A DNA stretch of 64,000 nt from Ornithodoros turicata (Eukaryota > Arthropoda > Arachnida > Ixodida > Argasidae), in the NCBI RefSeq assembly GCF_037126465.1, contig NC_088201.1, forward strand, positions 140,122,376 through 140,186,375. The letters run 5' to 3'. This document shows, in pieces, positions 54,152 to 64,000 of this stretch (positions are counted from its first letter, which is position 1; every line of letters begins with the position of its first letter). Below the pieces are notes generated by a model. It saw nothing but the letters and a program-made list of their open reading frames with translations. It was not told the origin of the DNA and did not search any database. A program made the translations under genes and the position numbers.

Positions 54152-55914
54152 TGCATCATCTTCACCAGCTCGCTTGCTTCCTAGCCATTTTTTCATTGTC
54201 ATATCCACATGTCGATAAGTGGTCCCCCACTGCACCATATCTATTAGAGGTATTAGTTGAATGTTCTTTTAAACGAGTGTTCATGCGCCTTTCAATTACA
54301 AACAACTGAAAAAAAAAAACCAGTGCTTTATCAACCAGCCAAAACACTCGCTCTGTTTATGCACCTTGATGATTCCCCGATATATACGTTATCACACTTT
54401 CGTGGTATAGAGTAAACTATATGAATACGGCATTCTGCAACTTCCTTTCCGTGATCACCAACCAGGCCAAGTTTTAACCATTTTTCATGTTATATCTAGT
54501 CAATCAGGCTTTCTGTTAATTCATGTGCATCACTAACCAATCCTTTTTCATGTTACGTCAATATGCTTGCATATGTTGAGAACTGAAAGGTATATGCCAC
54601 GTCTGAATATGAATGTCATCAGACTGGACGGTGAGAAAGGTCAGCTAACACACACAGTCCTACAGCCCCTTTCTTTGAGTCTGGAAGGGGATGACATGAA
54701 CGATACGGTAGCAAAAAGAGGTGCATGAAAGCGGTTCCACTTCCAAACCAGACTTTTAAGAGAAAAGTTACATGGTGGTTGAAATTGATTCATGGAGTAC
54801 TTGCGAGGGATTCGAAGTGGTTATGCAACTTGCCTTATCAAATATAACCGATTACCAAATATATATTTGCGAATAAATCCCGTCTACCATTATCATACAC
54901 TGTGTGTTATTATTCCACAACTCAGTCGCAAAAATATTTGTAGTTACGAATAGCGTTTGAAACAATTTCCATTGGCAAACCTTCGCAACATAGCTTTCAG
55001 GGTCGTATCTGAAGAAAATTGTTTCACAAAGCACTTGTGACAGAAAACATTCTTCACTTGCGAAAGCGAAAACGAAGCTGCCTACTTCATGTACTGCCGT
55101 TCATTGGCAATCACAAAACATAATCTGCGCACTAACGAAGAAGTGTTTTAGCCAACATACGCAGGACGACGCGCATGAATGTACAAATGTAGTCACTTCT
55201 TTGCGCAATGTCGTCGTAGAGAGATGCGTCGTAGGGTTTCGCTGGGCACATTCTTCTACATCACCCAAAGCTGCCTCAGCTGGCTGGCGAGCATCACAAT
55301 ATTTAACGAACATCACAGTCCACAGACGCAACTGCACAGAACTCACAGGATCGTAAGTCCGCAGTGATTGGAAATACCGTGAACACATCCACACACCCAT
55401 TGAGGAGCGACGGCAGCCATAACTCACGCTCTATTGGATACGGATTGAAGTGGCTATTTTGAGAAATAGCATGCTCGGTGCACTATGTTTGCAGATAATT
55501 TCTACTTCAGTACAAATCTAGGTGGCAGATTTTGCGATGTTGGCAACAACCGTCCCACAAGATGGCGATCCCCGTTGTTTTACGCGGGGAATGGGCCGAA
55601 ATACATGGCAAGATGGCGACTTTGACCCACCTGTTCGCGAACGACACATCACTAAAGTCGAGACATTGCTTTGTTGTGGATGGCGGCTACGCTTGTGTTG
55701 TCGAAGTGCGCTTCTTGAGTGAAGCAGTTTCTATTTCTGTATAAAAAAAAACTGCGTTGGAAGCTATATTGTCTGTCGATGTAAATACGCAGGGCTCCAG
55801 GATTAATGCATTCTCTCTGCGTCTATCCGTTTGTTCTCTGCGTGATGAAAATGTACTCCATCATGATACACAAGTACGCTTAACTTCGGACGCTGCATTA
55901 CGACAACTCCAACC
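54152..55914. other. No supported gene
   Basis: Unrecognised short frames on both strands. This interval lies just upstream of Tnp2 copy B and may contain its 5' terminal region. Confidence 0.4.
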
Positions 55915-58900
55915 ATGCCGAAGTATCGTCAAAAATATGTGAATCAAAAAGCTTCTTCGCGAACTCACGATGCTATGAGAATATTGGACGGGGAAACGGG
56001 AACCCTGCTGCTGGAATCACAACTCTCTGTTCCTGGTGATCCACAACGAGCACCTGGTCTAGGGAATAATGTACCGCCGAACGCTGTTGACAGAGGTAAC
56101 GTTGACACGAACAGTTGTAGTGAGGTGGATGATGAGTTACTTGTGCAGCATACTGTGGTTTCCAGGAGCCACCTGGGCGTTGATGGGGCAAGTGGGGTAG
56201 CTCCTGAGAGCAACTAAGACACTTGTGTGCACAGCCGTTCTGATGATGACGAAAACACGCATCTTCACGATCTCAGCGATGATTTGAGGGCCTGAGCTAT
56301 CAGCGAAACCAATACGCAATGTGCATTGACGTCACCATTGAAGGTTCTTCGGACACATCGCTGCCACGCAGATTTGCCTAAGGATGCCCGAACTCTCATG
56401 CGAACGCCTCGAAATCCAAGTCAAGAGATATATGACATGGCGCCTGGAGAATATTGCCATTTTGGACTGATTTCTTCTCTCAGAGATGCGCTCCGTCAAA
56501 GAACCGATTTACCGACGCATGTTCAGCTTTCGTTCAATATTGACGGCCTTCCTTTGTCGAAGAGCTCAAAGTTGGACATGTGGCCAATTCAGTGCCTGGT
56601 AAACGGCGAAAAGTCCACACCGTTCCTTGTTGAGGCTTATTGCGGGCGCTCAAATCCGTCTTCACAGAACGATTTTCTGAAGCGGTTTGTCGATGAAATG
56701 TGTGAGCTTCTTCGTGAAGGCATAATAGTTGACAACACAGTTGTTCCCGTAACCTTTCATTCACTTATATGTGATGCACCTGCTCGTGCCTATGTCCTTT
56801 GCACAGAAGGACACATGGGTTATTCTGGCTGCCCGAGGTGCACTGATGAAGGCGGTTACGAAATGAACCGAATGTGCTTCTTCACGAGACCAGCATTTTT
56901 GAGAACTGACGACAGCTTTCGTAGGCAGTTAGACCCAGACCATCACCGCACAGTAAACTTTTTTACACTTTTTTGGTGTAAATGGCTTGTCCCATGGCGC
57001 ACACCTTTTTGGTGTTGCCTTTACACTCAAATGATGGGTGTTTTCTGATGCACCCTTTAGTTAAGTGTATTCCTAATGAAACACTGTTATAATGGGTGTT
57101 TAAAAACAAAAACACCCTTAAAATGGGAGTATTCTATTGAAAACACCTTTTATGATGGAATTATTTGCTAGCAAATATTCCCTCGCAAATAGTGTAATAG
57201 GAGCTTCCGCGGCAGCGAACCGACACCACTGGCCGAGACATCAGTTCGACGTTCTTGCTTCTATGGCAAGCAGCACCGCGAACGCGGTAGACTTCCAGCC
57301 GTGGTTTCACCATAGAACCTCAACCGGAGTGCAATGCGTTGCAGGCACGCCTCGTTAGCTTGTTAACACTGTGGGACCAACGTGAGTGCAGAGGAATAAA
57401 GAGACCTGGGGCACCCTCAGTAGCCTATATTGGCGTGTCGGATGTATCATATACTGAAAGAAAAATTTTTGGGGCACGTTGGTTACATGTGGTAGGGCGG
57501 GAAACGTTTGTAACGGTGGCGGGAATGTGTTTTTGCAATTAACACCCACGCTTGCAACGAGTCAAAGGTATAAGCTAAATTTCTAACATCCCCCCCTGTC
57601 AAATACTGTGTTTTTAACTCAGGTTATCGTCTATAATGTGATTACTTGCTGAGCGGAGCTGTGAAACCAGCATAATTTTTCTCTCACGAAATAAAACACC
57701 ATTTTTAACACCATACTCCCAATTCAAATGGGTGTAAAAAAGGTGCATTCGACGGAAAACACCTTTTTCAACACCCCACTTTACACCCATAATGATCCAC
57801 ATTGGATAAGACGTGGTGTATGTCGATATTACACCTTTAGTAATGCACTTTTTGCACTCTTTGTGGAATAGAAAAGGGTGTTTTTATAAGAATACACCTT
57901 GTTTGAGCAAATAAAGGTGTAAAATGATTTACTGTGCGGGGTACCTCTATATTAACTGAGTTGCCCATAGACATTGTAAAGACAGTACCTCCCGACTATA
58001 TGCACCTTGTCTGTTTGGGTGTCACAAGGAAATTGCTTCTGCTGTGGACTAGTGGACAGGCCCATTATCTGTTGGCCTGGGTTCCAGTGAAAGGGCAATG
58101 ATATCAGAAAGAAACATTGCCTTGGCAAGTCATGTGCCCTCAGACTTCGCAAGAAAGCCAAGAGGTCTTGATGACCTCGATAGGTGGAAAGTCACCGAAT
58201 TTAGGCTTTTTCTGTTGTACACTGGCCCCGCTGTCTTAAAATCAATGCTTGCCAAGCCACTGTACCTGAACTTTCTCACACTGCACTGTGTCATTTCTAT
58301 TTTGGCCTGTGAATCCCTGTGCCGCACTAAATCTGGCTATGCCGGCTCAGTGCTGGGGCATTTTGTAAGGATATTTGCAGATCTGTATGGTAAGCAGTTT
58401 GTTTCTTACAATGTGCACTGTCTCCTACATCTTGCAGATGACGTAAAAGAGTATGGCCCACTAGATTCTTTCAGTGCTTTCCCGTTTGAAAATAGCATGC
58501 AGGCACTGAAACGACTACTGAAAAAACCAGGGACAACATTGAGTCAGCTATACAACCGCATGAAGGAAATACAGCTTCATGAACTTGAGCGGATGCCGAG
58601 CACTCTCAACAGAACAGAGTTCAGAGGACTTCATAATCGTGGTCCATTGCTACAGTTTTGTTCGCCACCACAATACAATGCTGTAGATCTTCCGAAGTTT
58701 GTGCTTAAATGCACTGTAGCTGACAGCTGCTGCTTAATAGGTGACTAGGTAGTCCAGATTAACAACTTTGCAGTGCTAAAGTCATCTGGAAAGCCTTGTG
58801 TAATTGGCAGTGAGCTTATATCGAGACGTGATTTCTATGATAAGCCTTTGGGGTCATCACTTCATGGTATCGTAATCGCATCCAATCCCTCAGAGCTCAG

Positions 58901-58985
58901 AGCATGGCCATTAGAAAGTGTTCGCAAAGTGGTAGAACTGCCTCATACAGACGGAAGCATTGTCATGCCTTTGGTGCATTTATGA
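55915..58985 (+). pseudogene. EnSpm/CACTA-like Tnp2 transposase, copy B
   Basis: A possible N terminus begins MPKYRQKYVNQKASSRTHDA at 55915. The main block (56326-56948) reads CHADLPKDARTLMRTPRN, FNIDGLPLSKSSKLDMWPIQ, VEAYCGRSNPSSQNDFLKRF, LICDAPARAYVLCTEGHMGY and SGCPRCTDEGGYE. These are the Tnp2 core 'D.DGLPL.KSS...WPI', 'G....N..FL..FV.E' and 'CDAPARA...........G...C..C..EG'. A 988-bp element (56949-57936) splits it. Beyond that come [20 protein letters not shown], a frameshift near 58100, then SDFARKPRGLDDLDRWKVTE, FRLFLLYTGPAVLKSMLAKP, NVHCLLHLADDVKEYGPLDS and FSAFPFENSMQALKRL. An in-frame TAG at 58746 precedes a tail to 58985. Stops and a shift make it inactive. DUF4806 gene B follows about 140 bp later. 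Confidence 0.8.
56949..57936. mobile_element. 988-bp element with CACAG/CTGTG ends, 2-bp CG duplication
   Basis: Terminal CACAGTAAAC... and ...ATTTACTGTG are inverted, with CG on each side (56947-56948 and 57937-57938). Inside, GGTGT(A/T)AA and TTTACACC(T/C) or AACACCC motifs repeat many times in both orientations near both ends, the subterminal-repeat layout of CACTA-type elements. No transposase. Removing it rejoins the flanking transposase codons in frame. Confidence 0.7.
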
Positions 58986-59125
58986 CCAGTGACAGCTTTG
59001 TGCATTCTCCATGTAGCCTCATCACTTGCCGTCCCATTATCAGCTTCATCGGCTAGCTTCATCCTATCATCATTGACTTGTCCTGTCCCCCAAAATCTGT
59101 ACAAATGTGAAGGACTACTTTACAG

Positions 59126-61268
59126 ACGCAATATACCCTCGTTGAGCTCATCGAAACTAAGGAAATTGAGGTCGTTCCGTGCTCTTGGGTCCGCGGGAGC
59201 AAATGTCTCTGGCCGAACCGACCGTCAAGTAAGGCGGCGCAAATGGCGAAGAAGGGGTGTCCTCCTGGAACAGACTGCACGGAATACACTGTGCGCGTGA
59301 AAGACATCTTTGGTAAGTGTGGTACGTAAAAGTGCTGCAAGTCTGATAAATGTTATTATGTTGTTGTGTTTCAGTCTCATACCACGCTGCGAGGTTGAAG
59401 CTTCCACTGTTCAAGATGACATCCGACGTCAAATCAGATGTTCCAGCAAAACGAAGGAGAATTGCTAAAGTGATCGAAAGCGAAGATGATGACTTCCCGC
59501 CTGTGCCACCAACCTTTCTTCATACTAATCAAGGTTCTGACAAGCAGTTGTGTCTCAAGTATAACTGTTATATCTTACAGACCCCGCAAGAAGGCATGCT
59601 CAGCATGCATCATGTACGTTCCTCTGCGTAATTTACATATAGCATTGCTTAAAAATATCTAAATGTATTCTTGCAGCAGCAACTCGTGCATCAAATGACA
59701 CGGAAGGTATGCGTACAAATCAGAATGAGCATGTGCATGTGTCATGCATGTGAACAACACAGTTCAACAACAACAGACCAAGTTCAGTGTTCTAAGTGAA
59801 CTTCGTCAAGTGTTATCGAGGAATTTTTCGTAATATTGCAGAACAATCTTCCTTTCGGTCACAAGCGTCTGACGCCTCCAGTGACACGGGTAAGAAAAAT
59901 TGACAGGGCGAAAATTAGTGTCATAACATCTCCTAATGTAAGCAACTGCTAAACAGGAATGCCAGCCTCCTGTTCTGGGTCCTTCGCAGCTCCATCGCCA
60001 CTTAGTGCTGCAGATACTGACGACATATCTAATTGTAGGTATTCTGCAGCATACCAACTAAACAATTTCCAATTGCATGCTTAGATAAGACAATAATCGT
60101 GTTCTTTGTGTCTCAGTGCGAAGGTTAGCTTTATGTCAGTTTCTGCTTCATGAACTATTTGTCGGCATTGCTTCCTTCCAGGTGATTGAACTAGCACGAC
60201 TTGGTGGAAGCTCCAGCAAAATGGCTGTCAAGCGTATGCTACACCACTTGCTCACGAACAACTTGGGAATGCTCTACAGCTGGCTTGGAAACAAGGGAAA
60301 AGAAAGATTCAAGGACCTTAAGAATGTCAACATTATGTTGCGTGAGTACCCAGGGAAAAATCATCTAACATCACACGCGTCATGGATGCTACTGCACTGT
60401 AAGCACTTGCTGCGGCCTGTGGACGACAAAGACATGCCTTTGGTGCCGCCCGCTACTGTGCCCTGCAACCAGTTCTTCCCGCACCGTCCTAACGTGAGGC
60501 CACGAACATCTCTCCGCTGGGACATTCCATCATTGCCTGTCAGGACACCTGTAAAGGAACACCACCTCTCCTACATTTGGTGGCCATGTTTGTCGTAATT
60601 TGGCCCAGTACCATCCCAAATTTCCCAAGGCCACCAACGAATACCCCCGGAGGCCATGTTGAAGGTATGGTGCCTAGTTCCCCCCGAGGACTCGCTAGGC
60701 GGTGATGTTTGGGTCACCAAGTGTACAGGGGGTGGTGTTCCTCTACATGAGTAACTGACTGGCGATGACGGAATGTTCCAGCAGGCAGATGTTCGTGGCC
60801 TCACGCTAGGAGACTGCCGGTAGAATTGGCTGCCCGGCGCAGTGGCGTGCGGCAGTAGAGGCACGTCCTCGTCGGCAACGAGCCGCCATACACTGCTCCT
60901 GTGCTTTGCTGAGTCAGGGGTTTAGATTTATCGAGATAGAAAGAAGCAGGACACAGATCACGGATAAAATGAAATATACACGGAGCCAAATTCAACTGCT
61001 TTTGGAACAGCAGTCGGGAATGGACCTTAATATGGATGGTTTGAATCAGTCTCGATCTCTTTGAAACTGCACTTTCTGTGACAGCACCTATAAAAGAGAA
61101 AATTGTGCACGGATTCCGTCTATCTAAACCAAAGACATTCTTTGTCACATAGGTGCAGTCAGACAAATCAAACGGCTGGAAAAAACCACAGAGTTCGATG
61201 TGGAGACGGAGGTGAAATCCTGGCTTCGTCATGCAAAAGACCGCCAGAGTCGGCTGCAAAAAGTGTGA
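59126..61268 (+). pseudogene. DUF4806 gene B of the CACTA-like element
   Basis: Exons: 59126-59312 (TQYTLVELIETKEIEVVPCS, KCLWPNRPSSKAAQ, donor TTTG|GTAAGT), 59375-about 59532 (VSYHAARLKLPLFKM, Lys/Arg and acidic linker), possibly small Ser/Gln exons at about 59680-60020, 60182-60341 (VIELARLGGSSSKMAVKRML, LYSWLGNKGKERFKDLKNVN) and 61153-61268 (EFDVETEVKSWLRHAKDRQS, TGA). The phase across 60341/61153 agrees (C|GT). The third and last form DUF4806 with its 'GG....VRR(I/M)L..LL......SW.G.KGK..F..L' core and the family's 'E....WL.HA..R' tail. The 'LP..T.EEL..LE' exon present in gene A is not seen here. The N-terminal exons align with gene A ('VVP..W......C.WPN'). A large intron holds an inverted duplication (60421-60876). 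Confidence 0.65.
60421..60876. repeat. Inverted duplication of an exon-like segment
   Basis: A plus-strand segment (60421-60588; reading DDKDMPLVPPATVPCNQFF and NVRPRTSLRWDIPSLPV) and a minus-strand one (60876-60700; reading DEDVPLLPHATAPGSQFYR and SVRPRTSACWNIPSSPV) are homologous inverted copies. An exact 18-mer, GTGAGGCCACGAACATCT, lies at 60494-60511 and inverted at 60787-60804. They lie in the last intron of DUF4806 gene B and look like a coding piece copied in inverse orientation. Confidence 0.75.
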
Positions 61269-62569
61269 TGTAAGTAGAAGTCAGTTCAGTTACCCTGCCG
61301 AGGATAAATGTATTCACTTCATAGGTTACAGGGGGTGGTAAGAGTGGAAGGGAGCTAGGGATGGAGCCCTGGGGGGTCAGCTACGGGGGCCAGTCGATGT
61401 TTGCACTTATCTTTTTCTCTTCGTGCAAGAGGGCTTTCTTCTGTTGTAGTCAGTAAACCTATTTGCTTGAGGGGGGAGGGGGATTTGGAATTGGAAAGGT
61501 GGCCGTGGACATGGGAATTTCAGTCTGCCTTGGGGGTTCCCTGTTGGCAATATTTCTTCAGACCCCTGAAAGCTGGCTAACGGATGATCATCTGAACCAC
61601 TGAACCAGCACGCTCGGATGGTGTAGTGTCAGCGCAAGATAACAGGCTGGTAGCGCTCGCCAGCACTGTTGTACATACTAGATTTTTGCTGCATGCTTTA
61701 AATTCCGTATCTGTGATAATTATGACTGCGGGATGAACTACTTCTCATGCTTTTTTTTATAAATGTGAAGAAAGTGTTCACGAAACTAAAGAAGAGTGCG
61801 GTATGAAGGAAATTGTACAGGCTGCTACCCTCATTAACAGTCTGCCATATTCACAACCTGGCTTTGCTTTTGAAGTTTAGGTGGAAAGCTGTCTGCAAGA
61901 GTGTCTTTTGTGTTGGTTGCGGGAATGAAATCTGTTCCACCTAGCCATTGCCTTCCACCTGTGATCTGAAATGTTTTAGGCAATGTTGTGGCATGTTGTG
62001 TGTACTTGACGTATTCTCTATGATCAATATCAGCTGTCGTTCTTTTCAGCTTCGTGGTCCCTTCGTAGTTGAGAAACAGTCCCAGGTAAAGCCGTGCTGT
62101 ATTGGAACGTCACTTCCCACCTGTTACATTGCCTTGGGAAGCATTGCACTTGGTGCCATCAGTTTTACCACTCGTGGAAACCATTCGAAGTCACAAGATG
62201 AGAGGAGGACTCTGATGTCATGGATGGGTGCCATCCTTCCAGTTTCATCGCATCTAATGCTACTACCGGTGCCTTCATTTACCGAGTGTGCTGTTCTCGC
62301 CACTGCCATAGGATTTGTAGTTTATATGGCTTTGCCTTGATAAGCTCCCAACCGATGTGTGACTGTTGAAATAGTGCAGCGTCAGTCAATCGTCACTTTT
62401 GGGTGGACATTCAATCTGTTATATGGTGAGAGTTCAGGCTGACTGATTTCAGCAATTACGGTATTACAGTGGACAAATAACTCACTTTTTTATATTTTGT
62501 AGTTATATGGGCTCAGTTTCATATGCCGTTTTGTACTGTATTTTCCACATATACTTGAAGTGACATATA
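61269..62569. other. No supported gene
   Basis: A 130-codon open frame at 61948-62340 is unrecognised and has no splice partner. G-rich runs near 61330-61480. This may be the 3' end of the CACTA-like element. Confidence 0.4.
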
Positions 62570-63471
62570 CAGGGTGTCCCAGCTAAATGTGACCATATTT
62601 TTTAAAATATATCTATCACTTTTTCCGAGATGAAATCAGTTGCGATATAGCATATGCTGAAAGGCACTCCCCTATCAGGGCATTAGCAGACTCCTAAAGC
62701 AATGTCTTAATTAACTTCCAATAATTAACTTTTTAATTATAAAAACTACGAAGCTGTTCCAATGAGAACATCTGATATCTTCGGTCACCAGGTACCAAAG
62801 CAGTTTTCAGAACAACAATTCGTTCGATAGATCGTCCGCAAAAAATTCGTGAAGGAACACCATTTTTTCGTTACTTTGTTCATTGCGCATCTTCGAAAAA
62901 ACGGCTTTCTTTCACCGCCAGTGTGAGAGAGTGAAAGAGCACAGTGCCGCTACATGCGTCGAAGATTAGCTTTAACTTGCGGAAACAACACAAAAACAAA
63001 TCCTACACGTGTCCCTATCGCAACCCCCCTAATCTTGGGCTGCATTTTCTGTTTTCTTTTAATCTTTCTCCAGGACACAAGTGGCCATAGTGTGCTCTTT
63101 CAACCTCTCGTAGTGGGGGCAAAGGAAAGACGCGTCTCTAGAGATGCGCAATGAGGAAAACAAAGAAAAAATGGTGTTCCTTCACGAATTCTTTGCGAAC
63201 GATCTATCAAATGGATTTTTGTTCTGAAAACGGCTTTGGTATCTGGTGACCGAAGGGATCAGATGTTCTCATTGGAACAACTTCGTAGCTTTTATAATTA
63301 AAAAGTTAATTATTGAAAGTCAATTAGGACATAGCCTTAGCCGTTAGGAGTCTGCTCATGCCCTCCTAAGGAGTGCCTTTCTGCATATGCTATATTGCAT
63401 TTGATTTCATTTTGGAAAAAGTGATAGGTATATTTTTAAAAGATATGGTCACATTTAGCTGGCACACCCTG
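62570..63471. mobile_element. DNA element with very long inverted repeats
   Basis: Left CAGGGTGTCCCAGCTAAATG and right CATTTAGCTGGCACACCCTG begin arms of at least 300 bp each (about 62570-62905 and 63140-63471) with scattered mismatches, including shared GAACAACTTCGTAG-type and GATCTATC-type blocks. TA flanks both ends (62568-62569 and 63472-63473). The ~230-bp centre has no transposase. TA duplication suggests Tc1/mariner-like integration (inference). Confidence 0.8.
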
Positions 63472-63473
63472 TA

Positions 63474-64000
63474 TAGTTCTGGTGTAAAGCTCGCACATTT
63501 TATAGATAATTACAATATACATGCTGATTTTCGTTACTGCTCTGTTTTATGTCTTAAGAGGAACAGCACCAATTCCATGCTGACCAAGAGCATTATCTCT
63601 GTCGTTTCAAGTATTGAGCATATTTTAACTTGTCTCTCCTACAGATGCCTTCTATTTTAGTGCATCAGCCAAGTCCTAATGTGCCTTTTTTATATAATTG
63701 CTGCTGCCAGATTATTGACATGCTTTCTACACCTTGGTATTGTAGTCAGATGTGTGCAATGCTTTTGAATGTATATGTACTCATCCTTTGCAACCTACTT
63801 AGAATTCTAGTCTTTTCACTTTGTATCTGTCAAGAGTGCAACATAGATCGAATAAAAAGTTCGACTTGGAGCTTGCTTTTGATGTGTTAACAAAACATTA
63901 ATCACCAGGAAGCATGAAATAGACTAGTAAATGTACTATAGACGAAGAGCCATTTCACTTCCTATATTGATCCAGATATCCTTCAGTGGACATTTCTGGG
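63474..64000. other. No supported gene
   Basis: AT-rich, only short unrecognised frames. Confidence 0.4.

Noticed and set aside
61948..62340. 130-codon open frame as a membrane protein gene
   Set aside because: Some hydrophobic stretches, but no start context, partner exons or family match.

Overview
This is a eukaryotic window, most likely from an ixodid tick or a related arachnid (inference). It is intron-rich and sparse in host genes. It is dominated by decayed transposable elements whose protein types I associate with tick genomes: RNase H-bearing non-LTR retrotransposons ending in (TTG)n, Tigger/pogo and Harbinger DNA transposons, EnSpm/CACTA-like Tnp2 transposases, a Polinton, P2X7-ballast-like proteins and a secreted cysteine-rich protein of the fungal-protease-inhibitor/IGFBP-like type. 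Nothing suggests a bacterial or phage origin. There are no operons, Shine-Dalgarno sites, CRISPR arrays, or rRNA or convincing tRNA genes.

Layout. 0-5 kb: a possible unknown spliced gene, a 5'-truncated LINE, the right end of a repeat family rich in CCCATATTGG, and a snap-back MITE. 5-9 kb: a Penelope-like remnant, a Tigger element (TA duplication), a decayed reverse transcriptase and a hAT-like element. 10.1-12.6 kb: the one intact-looking host gene, a two-exon secreted protein of 103 aa with 12 mature cysteines. 12.6-15.3 kb: SINE, TATCGATA-rich MITE and nested LINEs. 17.3-18.7 kb: a broken P2X7-ballast-like gene and a Harbinger element carrying a Myb/SANT ORF. 20.6-23.6 kb: a minus-strand Tnp2-like transposase and a HARBI1-like nuclease pseudogene cut by a CCCATATTGG repeat. 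23.6-26.8 kb: a Polinton fragment (penton-like, small basic protein, tandem repeats, major capsid, adenain-like protease), with several frameshifts.

27.4-36.3 kb and 55.9-61.3 kb hold two separate loci with the same architecture: a Tnp2/DUF4218-like transposase followed on the same strand by a multi-exon gene ending in a DUF4806 domain. I read these as two members of one EnSpm/CACTA-like family that encodes both proteins. The first is riddled with later insertions (Tigger, a CR1-like LINE with an RNase H LINE inside it, SINE, MITE). In the second, the transposase is split by a 988-bp element with CACAG...CTGTG ends.

37-55 kb: mainly MITEs, microsatellites, hairpins and LINE remnants, plus a second cluster of the CCCATATTGG family at 48.46-49.74 kb. 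62.6-63.5 kb: a DNA element with inverted repeats over 300 bp long. Target-site duplications and nesting give a relative order of insertions, and two LINE copies 18 kb apart are almost identical, so at least one family moved recently.
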